The notes beneath the pieces are model-generated. The model worked only from the letters and a program-made list of their open reading frames with translations, searched no databases and was not told where the DNA came from. Shown piece by piece: positions 1-8,976 of a DNA stretch of 64,000 nucleotides; position 1 is the stretch's first letter, and the number at the start of each line of letters is the position of its first letter. Location: NCBI RefSeq assembly GCF_003987555.1, contig NZ_NGJW01000001.1:62001-126000 (forward strand), read 5' to 3'. The position numbers were made by a program, and so were the translations under genes. The stretch comes from Vagococcus lutrae (GTDB lineage Bacteria; Bacillota; Bacilli; Lactobacillales; Vagococcaceae).

Positions 1-1621
1 TTTGATGAGCATCGCGCATGGTCGTGTCAGTTAATAAAACACTGTCTTGTTCTTTAATCCAACTGACTACACCTGCCGCGTTTTGTTCGTCTAAAACTTG
101 TTTAGCTGTTGTAAATTCTGGCAATCTTTCAATCTTTTTAGGCATCCTTGGTTTTTCAAAATATGGTTTTTCTGTTTTCGTTATTCCTGGAAAACCGTTG
201 ACTGTCACATCCCCGATATACTGAAGGAGCTTATTCCCTCTATCTCGCAGACCTGGGAAAGTAAACAGCTCTGGCGTTTGATCGATGAAGGTAGTCGTAG
301 CGTGTCCACTTTGAAAAGCCGGATGATTAATGACATTAAATAGAAACGGAATATTCGTTTTAACACCACGAATTCGAAACTCTTTTAACGCGCGATTCAT
401 TTTTTGAATAGTGTTTTCAAATGTCGGGCCATGCGTACAGACCTTCACTAATAAAGAATCAAAGTAAGGTGTCACCAGTGCACCAGCATAAGCATTCCCA
501 ACATCCAAACGGATACCTAAACCACCAGGTGAACGGTAAGTATGTATCGTTCCTGTATCTGGCAAAAAGTTATTGGCTGGGTCTTCTGTCGTAATACGAC
601 ATTGAATCGCAGCTCCTCTAAGCTGAATCGCTTCTTGCTTAGGAATATGAATCTCTTCATGTAAATCTTTTCCCTGAGCAATCTGTATTTGAGTCGTCAC
701 AATATCAATATCGGTAACTAATTCCGTAATCGTGTGTTCCACTTGAACGCGTGGATTTACTTCAATAAAATAAAAAGCGTCACCTGACACTAAAAACTCG
801 ACGGTACCGGCATTAATGTACCCAACATGTTTCATCAATTTTACGGCACTTTGACAAATCTCTTCACGTTTCTCCTCAGTTAGCGAAACAGATGGGGCAA
901 CTTCAACCACTTTTTGATGACGGCGTTGGACAGAGCAATCACGTTCAAATAAATGAACAATATTACCATGAGTATCCCCTAAAATCTGTACTTCTATATG
1001 GAGTGGATTCTCAATGTATTTTTCAACATACACCTCATCGCTACCAAATGCGGCTTTCGCTTCACTTTTAGCGCGTGAATACCCTTCTCTAGCTTCTTGC
1101 TCATTACGTGCTACACGCATGCCACGTCCCCCACCACCAAGAGCGGCTTTTATCATGATTGGGTAGCCATGTTCTGCACCAAATTGAACGACTTCTTCTA
1201 CATCTAAAACAGGTCCCTCAGACCCAGGTATAGAGGCGACTCCTGCTTTTAAAGCAGCCGTCTTCGCCTTAATTTTATCTCCAAAAATATCTAAATGATG
1301 AATTGAAGGTCCGACAAACGTAATCCCTTCTTCCTGACATCGTTTAGCAAATGTGATATTTTCCGATAAGAAACCATAGCCGGGATGAATCGCATCTGCC
1401 CCAGCTTGTTTCGCTACTCGAATAATGTCTTCAATGTCTAAATACGCATCGATAGGTTTCTTTCCTTTACCAACGAGATACGCTTCATCTGCTTTAAAAC
1501 GATGAATCGAATTTTCATCTTCTGCCGCATAAATACCAACAGTTGGAATATTTAACTCCGTACACGCACGAAAGACTCGAATTGCAATCTCTCCACGATT
1601 AGCCACTAACATTTTCTTCAT
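1..1621 (-). CDS. pyc: Pyruvate carboxylase, N-terminal part (cut by window edge)
   Basis: Pyruvate carboxylase makes oxaloacetate from pyruvate, bicarbonate and ATP using a biotin carrier. Translating the minus strand from ATG at 1621 (preceded by AGAGGTGA about 8 nt away) gives an open frame of about 540 codons to the window edge. It starts MKKMLVANRGEIAIR, has the ATP-grasp glycine loop GGGGRGMR and the biotin-carboxylase signature VNPRVQVEHT. It ends in TTMRDAHQ, the entry to the carboxyltransferase domain. The whole biotin carboxylase domain is therefore present; the carboxyltransferase and biotinyl domains lie outside. The gene follows ftsW by 22 bases and probably shares its transcript. 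Acetyl-CoA carboxylase AccC is excluded because it ends before this carboxyltransferase motif. Confidence 0.96.
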   Translation of the reverse strand, partial: MKKMLVANRGEIAIRVFRACTELNIPTVGIYAAEDENSIHRFKADEAYLVGKGKKPIDAYLDIEDIIRVAKQAGADAIHPGYGFLSENITFAKRCQEEGITFVGPSIHHLDIFGDKIKAKTAALKAGVASIPGSEGPVLDVEEVVQFGAEHGYPIMIKAALGGGGRGMRVARNEQEAREGYSRAKSEAKAAFGSDEVYVEKYIENPLHIEVQILGDTHGNIVHLFERDCSVQRRHQKVVEVAPSVSLTEEKREEICQSAVKLMKHVGYINAGTVEFLVSGDAFYFIEVNPRVQVEHTITELVTDIDIVTTQIQIAQGKDLHEEIHIPKQEAIQLRGAAIQCRITTEDPANNFLPDTGTIHTYRSPGGLGIRLDVGNAYAGALVTPYFDSLLVKVCTHGPTFENTIQKMNRALKEFRIRGVKTNIPFLFNVINHPAFQSGHATTTFIDQTPELFTFPGLRDRGNKLLQYIGDVTVNGFPGITKTEKPYFEKPRMPKKIERLPEFTTAKQVLDEQNAAGVVSWIKEQDSVLLTDTTMRDAHQ

Positions 1622-1643
1622 TATTCGCTCACCTCTCTAATTA

Positions 1644-2843
1644 CTAACGGTGCATTGGCACCACTACTTGTTCTTGACGCTCTCGACGTTGCTTTAATTC
1701 ATCTGCTCGAATATTTAAAACAAAGCCGATACCGATTGAAAGTGTTAATAAACTGGATCCTCCTTGACTCACAAAAGGAAACGTCACACCCGTCAACGGA
1801 ATAATCCCTGTGATACCTCCAACGTTAACAAAAGTTTGAATTAACAATAAACCCGCGAATCCTATGCAGATTAAAGAATTAAAAGTATCGTTAGATTTTA
1901 TCCCAATCATCATGATACGCAAAATCAAAAAGAGTAAGACTAATAAAATAAAAATCGCTGCTATCACGCCTAACTCTTCCACAACGATAGAAAAAATAAA
2001 GTCATTTTGAGCTTCAGGTAAAAAGCCTTTCTTTTGAATACTATTACCTAATCCCAATCCAAACAATCCACCGTTAAACATCGCGTAGTAAGAATTAATC
2101 ATCTGATGACCATCTCCGTACGCATCTCCAAACGGATTACGAAACGTTTCAAACCGTTTATAAACGTACTGCATTTTTTTAGGGAATATTTTCCCTTTAC
2201 TTAAAACAACCGCTTCAATCACAAGTGAGCTTAATGCAATGCCTCCACCAGCAAATAATATGCCATACCAGTAACTTATCCCACTAGCTAATAACATAAT
2301 GCTGACCATCAAAACTAAAATAGCTGCCCCACCTGTATCGGGCTGTATCAAAACTAAAAAGATTAACATACCAACGATCATTAAAGGACGCTTCATCGCC
2401 TCGTAAAAGTTCGATACAATTTGTTGTTGTTTAGTCGACATCACATCGGCTAAAAACCAGATTAAAATAATTTTTAAAAATTCAGCAGGCTGAATTTGTA
2501 TCGGTCCGATTGATAGCCAGGCACGTGCTCCTTTTACTTCTTCTGCAAAGATTAATGTTAAAACTAATAATAAACTGATGCTAACAACCGCCGTCATGAT
2601 TAGTTTTTTATTTTTCAAGAAACTCGTTTTCATTTTATAAATGAGACCAACTAATACTAAGCCTATTACAAAAAAGATTCCTTGCTTTACAGCTGCACTT
2701 GATTCTGGAAGTCCTGCCATCACTAAATTATAGGACGTTGCACTATAAACCATGATGATTCCTATAATAGATAAAAATAAATACGGTATTAAAATACCAT
2801 AGTCAATATACATACTTTTACGTTGCTTCTTTTTTCTCACCAT
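1644..2843 (-). CDS. ftsW: FtsW-type septal peptidoglycan glycosyltransferase (SEDS family)
   Basis: SEDS-family membrane protein that polymerises lipid II at the division septum with a partner class B penicillin-binding protein. The 399-residue product has about ten hydrophobic segments and family motifs such as GGAAILVL near residue 175, the loop GHQMINSYYAMFNGGLFGLGL near 245-265, and the C-terminal GVTFPFVSQGGSSLL. I chose ATG at 2843 because GAAAGG lies six bases upstream. The in-frame TTG at 2849 touches that site and is too close. The ribosome-binding site overlaps the ylaN stop codon, so the two genes are translationally linked. FtsW rather than RodA is chosen from the ylaN-ftsW-pyc gene order, which is family knowledge, not proof. 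Confidence 0.9.
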   Translation of the reverse strand: MVRKKKQRKSMYIDYGILIPYLFLSIIGIIMVYSATSYNLVMAGLPESSAAVKQGIFFVIGLVLVGLIYKMKTSFLKNKKLIMTAVVSISLLLVLTLIFAEEVKGARAWLSIGPIQIQPAEFLKIILIWFLADVMSTKQQQIVSNFYEAMKRPLMIVGMLIFLVLIQPDTGGAAILVLMVSIMLLASGISYWYGILFAGGGIALSSLVIEAVVLSKGKIFPKKMQYVYKRFETFRNPFGDAYGDGHQMINSYYAMFNGGLFGLGLGNSIQKKGFLPEAQNDFIFSIVVEELGVIAAIFILLVLLFLILRIMMIGIKSNDTFNSLICIGFAGLLLIQTFVNVGGITGIIPLTGVTFPFVSQGGSSLLTLSIGIGFVLNIRADELKQRRERQEQVVVPMHR

Positions 2844-2854
2844 TTTCAACCTTT

Positions 2855-3148
2855 CTATCGTTCGCGATGTTGTTTACTTTCTTCGTAAACATCCATATAA
2901 ACGCGATTCAATTCTCGCTCTAAATCTAACAATCGCTGCTGTCCTTCTTCATATGAAATCACGCCTATTTTTACAGCGAAATCAACTTGACGGCTAAAGC
3001 CATACATTTGTGTATCTACCACTTCTTCAAAGGCTTTGCACTGAGCAATACACATATGATTTTGCTGGTTACTGATTAAGTTTTTTATCTTATTCGCTTC
3101 TGTTAATAACACTTCCAAAGCGACTTCTTCTGTCGTTAATTGACTCAT
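2855..3148 (-). CDS. ylaN: YlaN family (DUF1507) small protein
   Basis: A 97-residue soluble protein of the YlaN/DUF1507 family. It is mostly helical and charged, with conserved stretches MYGFSRQVDFAVKIG and QRLLDLERELN. Family members are linked to iron-dependent physiology in Bacillus and Staphylococcus; no biochemical activity can be read from this sequence. It is the first gene of the ylaN-ftsW-pyc unit. The start at 3148 has GGAGG about nine bases upstream, and a TATAAT box at 3180-3175 marks a probable promoter, though its -35 element is weak. Length matches the family. Confidence 0.88.
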   Translation of the reverse strand: MSQLTTEEVALEVLLTEANKIKNLISNQQNHMCIAQCKAFEEVVDTQMYGFSRQVDFAVKIGVISYEEGQQRLLDLERELNRVYMDVYEESKQHRER

Positions 3149-3245
3149 TTTGATAGACCTCCTTCAATTTATCTATTATAGCATAAACTCGTTCGCATTT
3201 TCTTTTAATTATACAACCTTTCCACTTGTTTTAATCATTTTTTAT

Positions 3246-3274
3246 AGAAAAAAGACTTTAAAAAGAAAAGTCTT
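3246..3274 (-). terminator. Intrinsic terminator after the fumarate reductase gene
   Basis: Inverted repeat AAAAAAGACTTT / AAAGTCTTTTTT around a short A/G loop, followed on the minus strand by a U-rich stretch, 35 bases beyond the stop at 3308. It separates this gene from the ylaN promoter. An overlapping longer pairing (GACTTTAAA with TTTAAAGTC) is also possible. Confidence 0.7.
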
Positions 3275-3307
3275 TTTTCTCTTTAAAGTCTCCTGTTGTA
3301 TTAATAT

Positions 3308-4819
3308 TTAATTTGCTTTAACATATTCACTTGCTTGGTTACCTGATTGACGTCCATAAATGATAATATCCGCAACGGCGTTACCACCAATTCTATTTTT
3401 ACCGTGCAACCCACCTGTAGCTTCTCCTGCTGCATATAAGCCAGGTATCGCATGACCGTCTTTATCTAGCACTTCAGCATTCGTATTGATTTTCACCCCA
3501 CCCATTGTATGGTGAATTCCTGGGGCAATCTTTATAGCATAAAATGGCGCTTGTGATAACTCATGTTCCATTCCAGTTGTTCGGTCAAATTCAGCGTCTT
3601 TGCCATCTTTGACAGCTTGATTCCATGTCTCAACTGTTTCCTTCAAAACATCTGGTTTTAACGCTAATGTTTTCGCTAAATCTTCTATTGTATCGCCTTG
3701 TTTCACTAAACCTTGTTCATCATAAAAATCAATCGCTTTGACACGGTCTCTTAATGACGCATCAAAGATTAAGTACGCTGCTTTTTCAGGTAAGGCAATA
3801 ATCGCTGCTGAAACATTATCACGCGTTTCCAACTCGTTCACAAAACGTTTACCTTCATCCGATACTAAAATAGCTCCTTCACCGCGTACAGCTTCGGTAA
3901 TTAAATAAGAAGTTTCTTGTTCGACTGTTGGATGAATTTGAATTTGTTCTAAATCCACGACTTGTCCACCCAGTTTTTCAATCATCTTAATGCCGTCGCC
4001 TTGACTGCCTTCTTGGTTCGTAGTGACAAATCCTTTTAAGTCAGGATTGTACTCTGAAACCATCTCCAAGTTTGCTCCAAAACCACCTGTGGCAACAATG
4101 ACCGCTTTACTTTTAATCTCTTTTTCTTCTTTGTTGTTAAATGTCACTTTAGCACCTGAAACTTTGCCATCTTTTTCAATAATCTCTTTGACATCAGCAT
4201 TTGTAAATAGTGGGATTTCGCGCTCATAAACATTGCGTTGTAAGCCATCTACTAAATATTGTCCTACAGCCGAGCCATCAGCTGGACGATGCGTACGTTT
4301 AACACTCATGCCACCGGTTGTTGTAATATTACTTAACTCGATTCCCAAACCATCTAACCAATCAATCGCTTCTGCTGAATGATCGACAAAGTAGCGTAAC
4401 AATTCTTGATCGTTTGTTTCCTTACCACCTTTTAATGTCTCTTCAAAAAACAAGTCATTGTTATCTTCAATCCCTTGTTCCTTTTGATAATGCGTGTTGG
4501 ATGCATTCATCCCAGCTGAAGCTTTCACCGTATTACCACCAGCTACTGGCATTTTTTCAAAAATGACAGGATTTAACCCTTTATCTTTTGCCTCAATCGC
4601 TGCTGACATCCCGCCACCACCAGCTCCTACTATGATGACGTCATAACTATCTTTTAATTCTTCTAAAGGTGTGCTTTGATGCTCAGAAGCACCTGAAACG
4701 GCTTCAGTTGTCGCGGTTTCTTTTTCCTTCGTTACCGCTGTTTCTTCTTTCTTAGCGCCACACCCCGCTAAAAGTAACGTTCCGGCTAAAAATGTCATGA
4801 TCCCTTTTTTCCACTTCAT
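3308..4819 (-). CDS. Secreted flavin-dependent fumarate reductase-like lipoprotein
   Basis: FAD-dependent reductase of the flavocytochrome c / fumarate-urocanate reductase family, 503 residues. A lipoprotein signal peptide ends in LLAGC (Cys20), so the enzyme should sit outside the membrane. The FAD-binding Rossmann motif VIIVGAGGGG is at residues 61-70. Active-site signatures of fumarate reductases are present: THRPADG near 177, RGEGAIL with Arg312, GIHHTMGG with His436/His437, and GKNRIGGN with Arg476. Residues 24-50 are a Thr/Glu/Ala-rich linker. There is no FMN-binding domain or heme motif, so the electron donor must be a separate protein or small molecule. Real substrate (fumarate, urocanate, methacrylate or another enoate) is undetermined. 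It has its own promoter just downstream of the formate channel gene. Confidence 0.88.
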   Translation of the reverse strand: MKWKKGIMTFLAGTLLLAGCGAKKEETAVTKEKETATTEAVSGASEHQSTPLEELKDSYDVIIVGAGGGGMSAAIEAKDKGLNPVIFEKMPVAGGNTVKASAGMNASNTHYQKEQGIEDNNDLFFEETLKGGKETNDQELLRYFVDHSAEAIDWLDGLGIELSNITTTGGMSVKRTHRPADGSAVGQYLVDGLQRNVYEREIPLFTNADVKEIIEKDGKVSGAKVTFNNKEEKEIKSKAVIVATGGFGANLEMVSEYNPDLKGFVTTNQEGSQGDGIKMIEKLGGQVVDLEQIQIHPTVEQETSYLITEAVRGEGAILVSDEGKRFVNELETRDNVSAAIIALPEKAAYLIFDASLRDRVKAIDFYDEQGLVKQGDTIEDLAKTLALKPDVLKETVETWNQAVKDGKDAEFDRTTGMEHELSQAPFYAIKIAPGIHHTMGGVKINTNAEVLDKDGHAIPGLYAAGEATGGLHGKNRIGGNAVADIIIYGRQSGNQASEYVKAN

Positions 4820-4858
4820 TTGTTTTTCCCCTTTTCCTTTGTTTGCTTTTTCACAATA

Positions 4859-4887
4859 ATAGTAACAAACTCAAATAAAAGTTTCAA
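4859..4887 (-). promoter_or_regulatory. Promoter of the fumarate reductase-like gene
   Basis: TTGAAA (4887-4882), 17-base spacer, TACTAT (4864-4859), 40 bases before the ATG. It begins right after the stop of the FNT channel gene, so the reductase can be transcribed independently as well as by read-through. Confidence 0.65.
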
Positions 4888-4895
4888 TTGTTTTT

Positions 4896-5663
4896 TTAGT
4901 GATGAGAAACAATATATGCTCGGTAGTAAAAAAGCGACACTAAAATGGCCCCACCTAGAATGTTTCCTGCATAAACGGGTAGCACATTACTTAATAAATC
5001 TATCCATGTATAATGCCCTTCAAAAATAGCAGCTGGAATAACAAATAAATTGGCGACACTATGTTGAAATCCAATAGCTACAAAGGTCATGACTGGAAAC
5101 CAAATACTTAAAATTTTGTCACTAGCACTTTTAGCCCCGTAATTTAACCAAACCGCTAAACCTACAAACCAGTTACAACCAATTCCGGAAATAAACGCTT
5201 GTAATGGCGTGGCACTAATTTTAGCTCCTGCTACTTTAACAGTCTCTTCTAAATAAATACCAGTCCCTGTTAAACCTACTACATGCCCAAAGAAATAAGC
5301 GACAAATAAAGCCCCTAAAATATTGGCAAAGGTAATAACTGCCCAGTTATTCAATAACTCTTTTAAAGTAATTTTTTTCGCAAAGTAACTAATCGATACG
5401 GCCATCATATTTCCCGTAATAAGCTCACCACCTGCGAGTAATATCACAATCAAACCAATAGGGAAAACAGCTGCGCCTGCTAGTGACGCAATACTTGGTA
5501 GTGTTTCCGCAATCGAAGCTACTACACGAATATAAGCTAAGTAACCAAGTGAAATCATCGCTCCCCCGATAAACCCTAGAATCAGTTTAGCTTCTAGCGT
5601 TTTGTGAATTTTTTTGTACCCCATCTCAATCGTAATCTTTGTAATTTCTTCAGGCGTATGCAT
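4896..5663 (-). CDS. Formate/nitrite transporter (FNT) family channel
   Basis: Pentameric membrane channel of the FocA/NirC family carrying small monovalent anions such as formate, nitrite, lactate or hydrosulfide. The 255-residue product has six hydrophobic segments, the FNT motif GGELITGNM, and the conserved central histidine in GFQHSVANL. ATG at 5663 is preferred because AGGAAGAAGG lies seven bases upstream; a GTG at 5702 would add an unlikely leader. It sits directly upstream of the secreted fumarate reductase-like gene, suggesting a shared role in anaerobic metabolism. Formate is the most likely cargo in a lactic acid bacterium with pyruvate formate-lyase, but the sequence alone does not decide this. 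Confidence 0.9.
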   Translation of the reverse strand: MHTPEEITKITIEMGYKKIHKTLEAKLILGFIGGAMISLGYLAYIRVVASIAETLPSIASLAGAAVFPIGLIVILLAGGELITGNMMAVSISYFAKKITLKELLNNWAVITFANILGALFVAYFFGHVVGLTGTGIYLEETVKVAGAKISATPLQAFISGIGCNWFVGLAVWLNYGAKSASDKILSIWFPVMTFVAIGFQHSVANLFVIPAAIFEGHYTWIDLLSNVLPVYAGNILGGAILVSLFYYRAYIVSHH

Positions 5664-5720
5664 CTTTTTTCCTTCTTCCTTATAAATAGTGTATAATTTC
5701 ACATATATTCATCAGTTAAA

Positions 5721-5749
5721 AGGTTACCAAAGCAAACGCCACCTGTCAA
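5721..5749 (-). promoter_or_regulatory. Promoter of the FNT channel gene
   Basis: Perfect -35 TTGACA (5749-5744), 17-base spacer, -10 TAACCT (5726-5721), about 58 bases before the start codon at 5663. Confidence 0.6.
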
Positions 5750-5780
5750 TGCTTTCTCCTCATCGTTTCATCGTCCTTTT

Positions 5781-5819
5781 ATAAAAAAGAGCAGAACGTT
5801 TTAACTTAACGTCCTGCTC
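5781..5819 (-). terminator. Intrinsic terminator of the metNIQ operon
   Basis: Twelve-base stem (GAGCAGGACGTT pairing with AACGTTCTGCTC) with a seven-base loop and a run of six U on the minus strand, seven bases after the metQ stop. Confidence 0.9.
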
Positions 5820-5825
5820 AACTAT

Positions 5826-6668
5826 TTAAAAGGCAACAGAGATGGTATCTCCATGTTCTTTCTCTAAAAATTCACGAACTGCTTCACTCGTCATCGCTTT
5901 TTTCAATGCTTTAATTTCAGCTGTATCTTGATTATCTTCACGCGCCGCTAAAATAATAGCAAAGCGTTCATCAATATTTGTTTCTAAAAATAACGCATCT
6001 TTTGGTGTTAAACCTATTTTTGCGATATAAGCTGGATAGTTATAGACAAGCGATACATCTTTCTCATCATAGGTTTCACTTAAGTTTAGTAAATCAACCG
6101 TTAACCATTCTAATTTTTTAGGATTTTCTTCTACATCCTTTACCGTTCCATTAAAACCTACGCCTTCTTTAAGTTTTATAATGCCTTCACTATCTAGAAT
6201 AGCTAAAGCACGTCCTTCATTTGACTCATCGCTTGGAATGGCAACTTTTGATCCTTCAGGTATATCTTTTTTATCCGTCACATTCTTTGAGTAAAAACCT
6301 ACCTTCGCATTATAAATCTTTTGAATCGCAACTAAATCCGCTTTTTTCTCTTCATTAAATTTATTCATAAAAGGCTCGTGCTGAGCGAAGTTAGCATCGA
6401 CTTCTTTATTTTGTAACAGTTCATTGTACTGTTGATTATCATTGACTTGCACTAGTTGTAAATCATAGCCTTCTTTTTCCATTTCTTTTTGTGCCACTTT
6501 AATAATATCGACCATGGTAGGTAAGTGAGCGGCGATTTTAACCACTTGTGGCTCTTTCTTTTCGGCTGCTGTCTCTGTATCTGCTGTATCAGCTGCTTTA
6601 TTTCCACACGCCCATAACCCTACTAAAGTAGCTGTTAAACCAATACCTAACCATAATTTTTTCTTCAT
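5826..6668 (-). CDS. metQ: Methionine ABC transporter substrate-binding lipoprotein (MetQ/NlpA family)
   Basis: Extracellular solute receptor for a methionine-type ABC importer. The N-terminus is a lipoprotein signal with lipobox LWAC, followed by a Thr/Glu/Ala linker and the NlpA domain. Typical family motifs are AHLPTMVDI, the ANFAQHEPFMN segment near residue 105 and VGFYSKN. The product is 280 residues, normal for the family. ATG at 6668 is chosen because AGGAG is about ten bases upstream; the GTG at 6677 lies inside the spacer. It follows metI by 13 bases and ends just before a strong terminator. D- or L-methionine is the usual ligand; related receptors bind cysteine or dipeptides, so the ligand is inferred. 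Confidence 0.9.
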   Translation of the reverse strand: MKKKLWLGIGLTATLVGLWACGNKAADTADTETAAEKKEPQVVKIAAHLPTMVDIIKVAQKEMEKEGYDLQLVQVNDNQQYNELLQNKEVDANFAQHEPFMNKFNEEKKADLVAIQKIYNAKVGFYSKNVTDKKDIPEGSKVAIPSDESNEGRALAILDSEGIIKLKEGVGFNGTVKDVEENPKKLEWLTVDLLNLSETYDEKDVSLVYNYPAYIAKIGLTPKDALFLETNIDERFAIILAAREDNQDTAEIKALKKAMTSEAVREFLEKEHGDTISVAF

Positions 6669-6681
6669 CGTATCCACTCTC

Positions 6682-7356
6682 CTATTTTCTTTTATCTAAT
6701 TGGTGAGCCCATCGCGTGCCTAGCCACTGAACGAGCATCACAAAAATAATCATTAAAACAATTGTTGTATACATCAAGTCATACTCATAACGCTGATAAC
6801 CATAACGAATGGCAAAGTCGCCAATCCCTCCTCCACCAACAACGCCCATAACAGTGGAGTATGATACCATGCTAATTAAGACTGACGTCAAACTTAAAAT
6901 CAATCCAGAACGTGCTTCTACTAGCAAAAAATGCCAAACAAACTGAACACCTGAAACACCTAAAGACTTGGCTAAATCCACTACCTCTTTTGGAACGTCT
7001 AATAACACTTGTTCAACTAAACGTGCGTAAATGCCAATCGACACAATTGATAAAGGAATCGCTGCTGCATAAACACCAAAAGCCGTTCCTAAAATCAGAC
7101 GAGTCAACGGTATTAATGCGATGACGAGCAATAAAAATGGAAATGAACGCACGATATTCACATACGTATTTCCTAGTGTGGCAAGTAGTCGATTAGGGTA
7201 GCGACCATTTTGACTAAACAAATAGAGCCCTACTCCTAAAGGTAATCCTAAGAGAACCGCCATCAGTAAAGAAATACCTAACATTAAGCCGGTTTCTGTT
7301 ATTGCTTTTGTCATTTCAGGTAAGAAGGTCACAACTTTATTAACGTAATCGGTCAT
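6682..7356 (-). CDS. metI: Methionine ABC transporter permease
   Basis: Membrane subunit of the MetNIQ importer, 224 residues with five to six hydrophobic helices. The cytoplasmic EAA-like loop (LAKSLGVSG near residue 128) contacts the ATPase, and MGVVGGGGIGDFAIRYGYQRY is the signature of MetI proteins. It overlaps metN by four bases (ATGA), so translation is coupled. No truncation is seen. Confidence 0.92.
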   Translation of the reverse strand: MTDYVNKVVTFLPEMTKAITETGLMLGISLLMAVLLGLPLGVGLYLFSQNGRYPNRLLATLGNTYVNIVRSFPFLLLVIALIPLTRLILGTAFGVYAAAIPLSIVSIGIYARLVEQVLLDVPKEVVDLAKSLGVSGVQFVWHFLLVEARSGLILSLTSVLISMVSYSTVMGVVGGGGIGDFAIRYGYQRYEYDLMYTTIVLMIIFVMLVQWLGTRWAHQLDKRK

Positions 7357-8096
7357 CTTTGAAGTGCCTCCTTCGCTCGTTCATGAAAGCTTATTGGTGC
7401 TTTTTCTTTTTCATCATGATTGACTGTTAAACAATCAATCATACGTCCTTGCTCAAGGATATAGGCTTTATCACAAAGCACGCGAATGGCTTCAAAATCA
7501 TGACTAATCATCACGAGCGTCGTCTGATACTCACTCTGTACTTTTTTTAATAGTGATAAGACTTCTTGCTTGTGATGCTCATCTAACGCGGAGGTTGGCT
7601 CATCACATAGTAACAATTTTGGTTGCGTGACAAGTGCACGTGCAATTGCCACCCGTTGTTTCTCTCCTCCACTTAAATCGCGAGGATACGCTTCTTTTTT
7701 ATGAGTAATATTCACAAATTTTAAAAGCGCATCCAACTCTGTTGCTGACATTTTTTGACTCTTTTGCCATTTTAAAGGAAGTACAATATTCTCTAAAACA
7801 GTGCGATTATGCAACAAGTTAAAATGTTGAAAAACCATACTCATCTCTTGTTGTAATAAGCGTTTTTGTTTAGATTTAAGCTGAGATGTTTCTTCATTTA
7901 AAAAAGATAGCGAACCACTCGTTGGCTCTTCGACTAAATTCAAAATTTTTAACAAAGTTGATTTACCCGATCCACTAGGACCTGTAATGCCAATCGCCTC
8001 GCCCTTTTTAATACTAACTGTTATATCATCTAAAGCTGTTATTTTATTATCTGAACTTCCATATTCTTTTGTGATATTTTTCAATCGTAAAAGCAA
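7353..8096 (-). CDS. metN: Methionine ABC transporter ATP-binding protein, short form without NIL domain
   Basis: ATPase subunit of the importer. Walker A is GPSGSGKST near residue 39, the signature [15 protein letters not shown] is near 142, Walker B is [12 protein letters not shown]. At 247 residues it lacks the C-terminal NIL regulatory domain of about 90 residues that normally lets methionine inhibit MetN from inside; the protein ends shortly after the nucleotide-binding domain. The start is TTG at 8096 with AGAGGAG seven bases upstream. The leader back to 8254 contains no SAM riboswitch or T-box that I can recognise. It is the first gene of a metN-metI-metQ operon. Confidence 0.88.
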   Translation of the reverse strand: MLLRLKNITKEYGSSDNKITALDDITVSIKKGEAIGITGPSGSGKSTLLKILNLVEEPTSGSLSFLNEETSQLKSKQKRLLQQEMSMVFQHFNLLHNRTVLENIVLPLKWQKSQKMSATELDALLKFVNITHKKEAYPRDLSGGEKQRVAIARALVTQPKLLLCDEPTSALDEHHKQEVLSLLKKVQSEYQTTLVMISHDFEAIRVLCDKAYILEQGRMIDCLTVNHDEKEKAPISFHERAKEALQR

Positions 8097-8254
8097 ACGA
8101 TATCTCCTCTCTTTATTGTTTTTTCACACTTTCTATATTGTGCTTGAAACTGACGATTCTCGCAATTTATTCTAGTCGCTTTTACGTTTTTTTCTTGAAA
8201 GAGAATTCAAAAACATTGATAGTATCGGATTCTGTTATAAGCGCTGATAGAAAA

Positions 8255-8290
8255 TAATAAAAAACACGTACAAAATTGTACGTGTTTTTT
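8255..8290. terminator. Intrinsic terminator after tenA
   Basis: Palindrome AAAACACGTACAA / TTGTACGTGTTTT with A and T runs on both sides, so it can work in either direction. It overlaps the tenA stop codon and separates tenA from the met operon. Confidence 0.85.
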
Positions 8291-8291
8291 A

Positions 8292-8963
8292 TTATTTGAG
8301 ATAATCCCAAGTTTCGATTTGATAAGACATCTCCCAGAAATTCAATTCATATTGACTACTAATAAGGAAAGCTTCTTTCATTTTTGCTCGTGTTTCCTCT
8401 GAAGCTTGTTCAGCCAGACGGTCTACCAAGTCAATTTGTGTTTGGGTTACACTTGAAAAACCTTCACTATCATATGTTTCAATCCATTCTTGATATAAAG
8501 GAACAGGAGAACCTTTTTCCACAAACGTTTGACCTAATTCATTATACAGCCAGTAGCATGGTAGTAAAGAAGCTATGGCAGTTTCAACACTTCCAGTAAA
8601 AACATGACGGTAAATGTGATTGACATATTGATAGGCAGTCGGTGCAATAATCATTTGTTGATACTCTTCATCTGTAATGTTTAATGTTTCGAAAAACATA
8701 TCACGAATATCAATTTCACTTGCTTGCAATCCAGCTTGACAACTCAGTTGAATCTCTCGTACCGTCTGGTTATCTGTTTTATCTGCTAACAATTCATGTG
8801 CTTTTGAAAAATGGATTAAGTAGTAACAATCTTGTAATAAGTAATAACGAAATTGTTTTTCTGTTAACGTACCAGCTACTAGCTCTTGCACGAATGGATG
8901 CTCGTGACTTTTTTTCCAAATAGGTTTCGCTAATGAATACAACTCTTCTGTGAATTTTGTCAT
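8292..8963 (-). CDS. tenA: Thiaminase II / aminopyrimidine aminohydrolase
   Basis: TenA hydrolyses 4-amino-5-aminomethyl-2-methylpyrimidine, a thiamine breakdown product, to HMP for re-use in thiamine synthesis; it can also cleave thiamine. The 223-residue product has family length. The nucleophile is Cys136 in LLPCYWLYNELG and the second catalytic residue Glu206 is in QYELNFWEMSY, matching Cys135/Glu205 of the Bacillus enzyme. It is the last gene of thiZ-thiX-thiY-tenA, 13 bases after thiY, so uptake and processing of the pyrimidine are expressed together. Start ATG at 8963 has AAAGGAGA upstream. Confidence 0.93.
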   Translation of the reverse strand: MTKFTEELYSLAKPIWKKSHEHPFVQELVAGTLTEKQFRYYLLQDCYYLIHFSKAHELLADKTDNQTVREIQLSCQAGLQASEIDIRDMFFETLNITDEEYQQMIIAPTAYQYVNHIYRHVFTGSVETAIASLLPCYWLYNELGQTFVEKGSPVPLYQEWIETYDSEGFSSVTQTQIDLVDRLAEQASEETRAKMKEAFLISSQYELNFWEMSYQIETWDYLK

Positions 8964-8976
8964 GATTATTCTCCTT

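Noticed and set aside
1-343. Short plus-strand open frames at the left edge.
   Set aside because: Antisense to the clear pyruvate carboxylase frame on the minus strand.
8097-8254. SAM (S-box) riboswitch or Met T-box before metN.
   Set aside because: None of the conserved core sequences is present on the minus strand.
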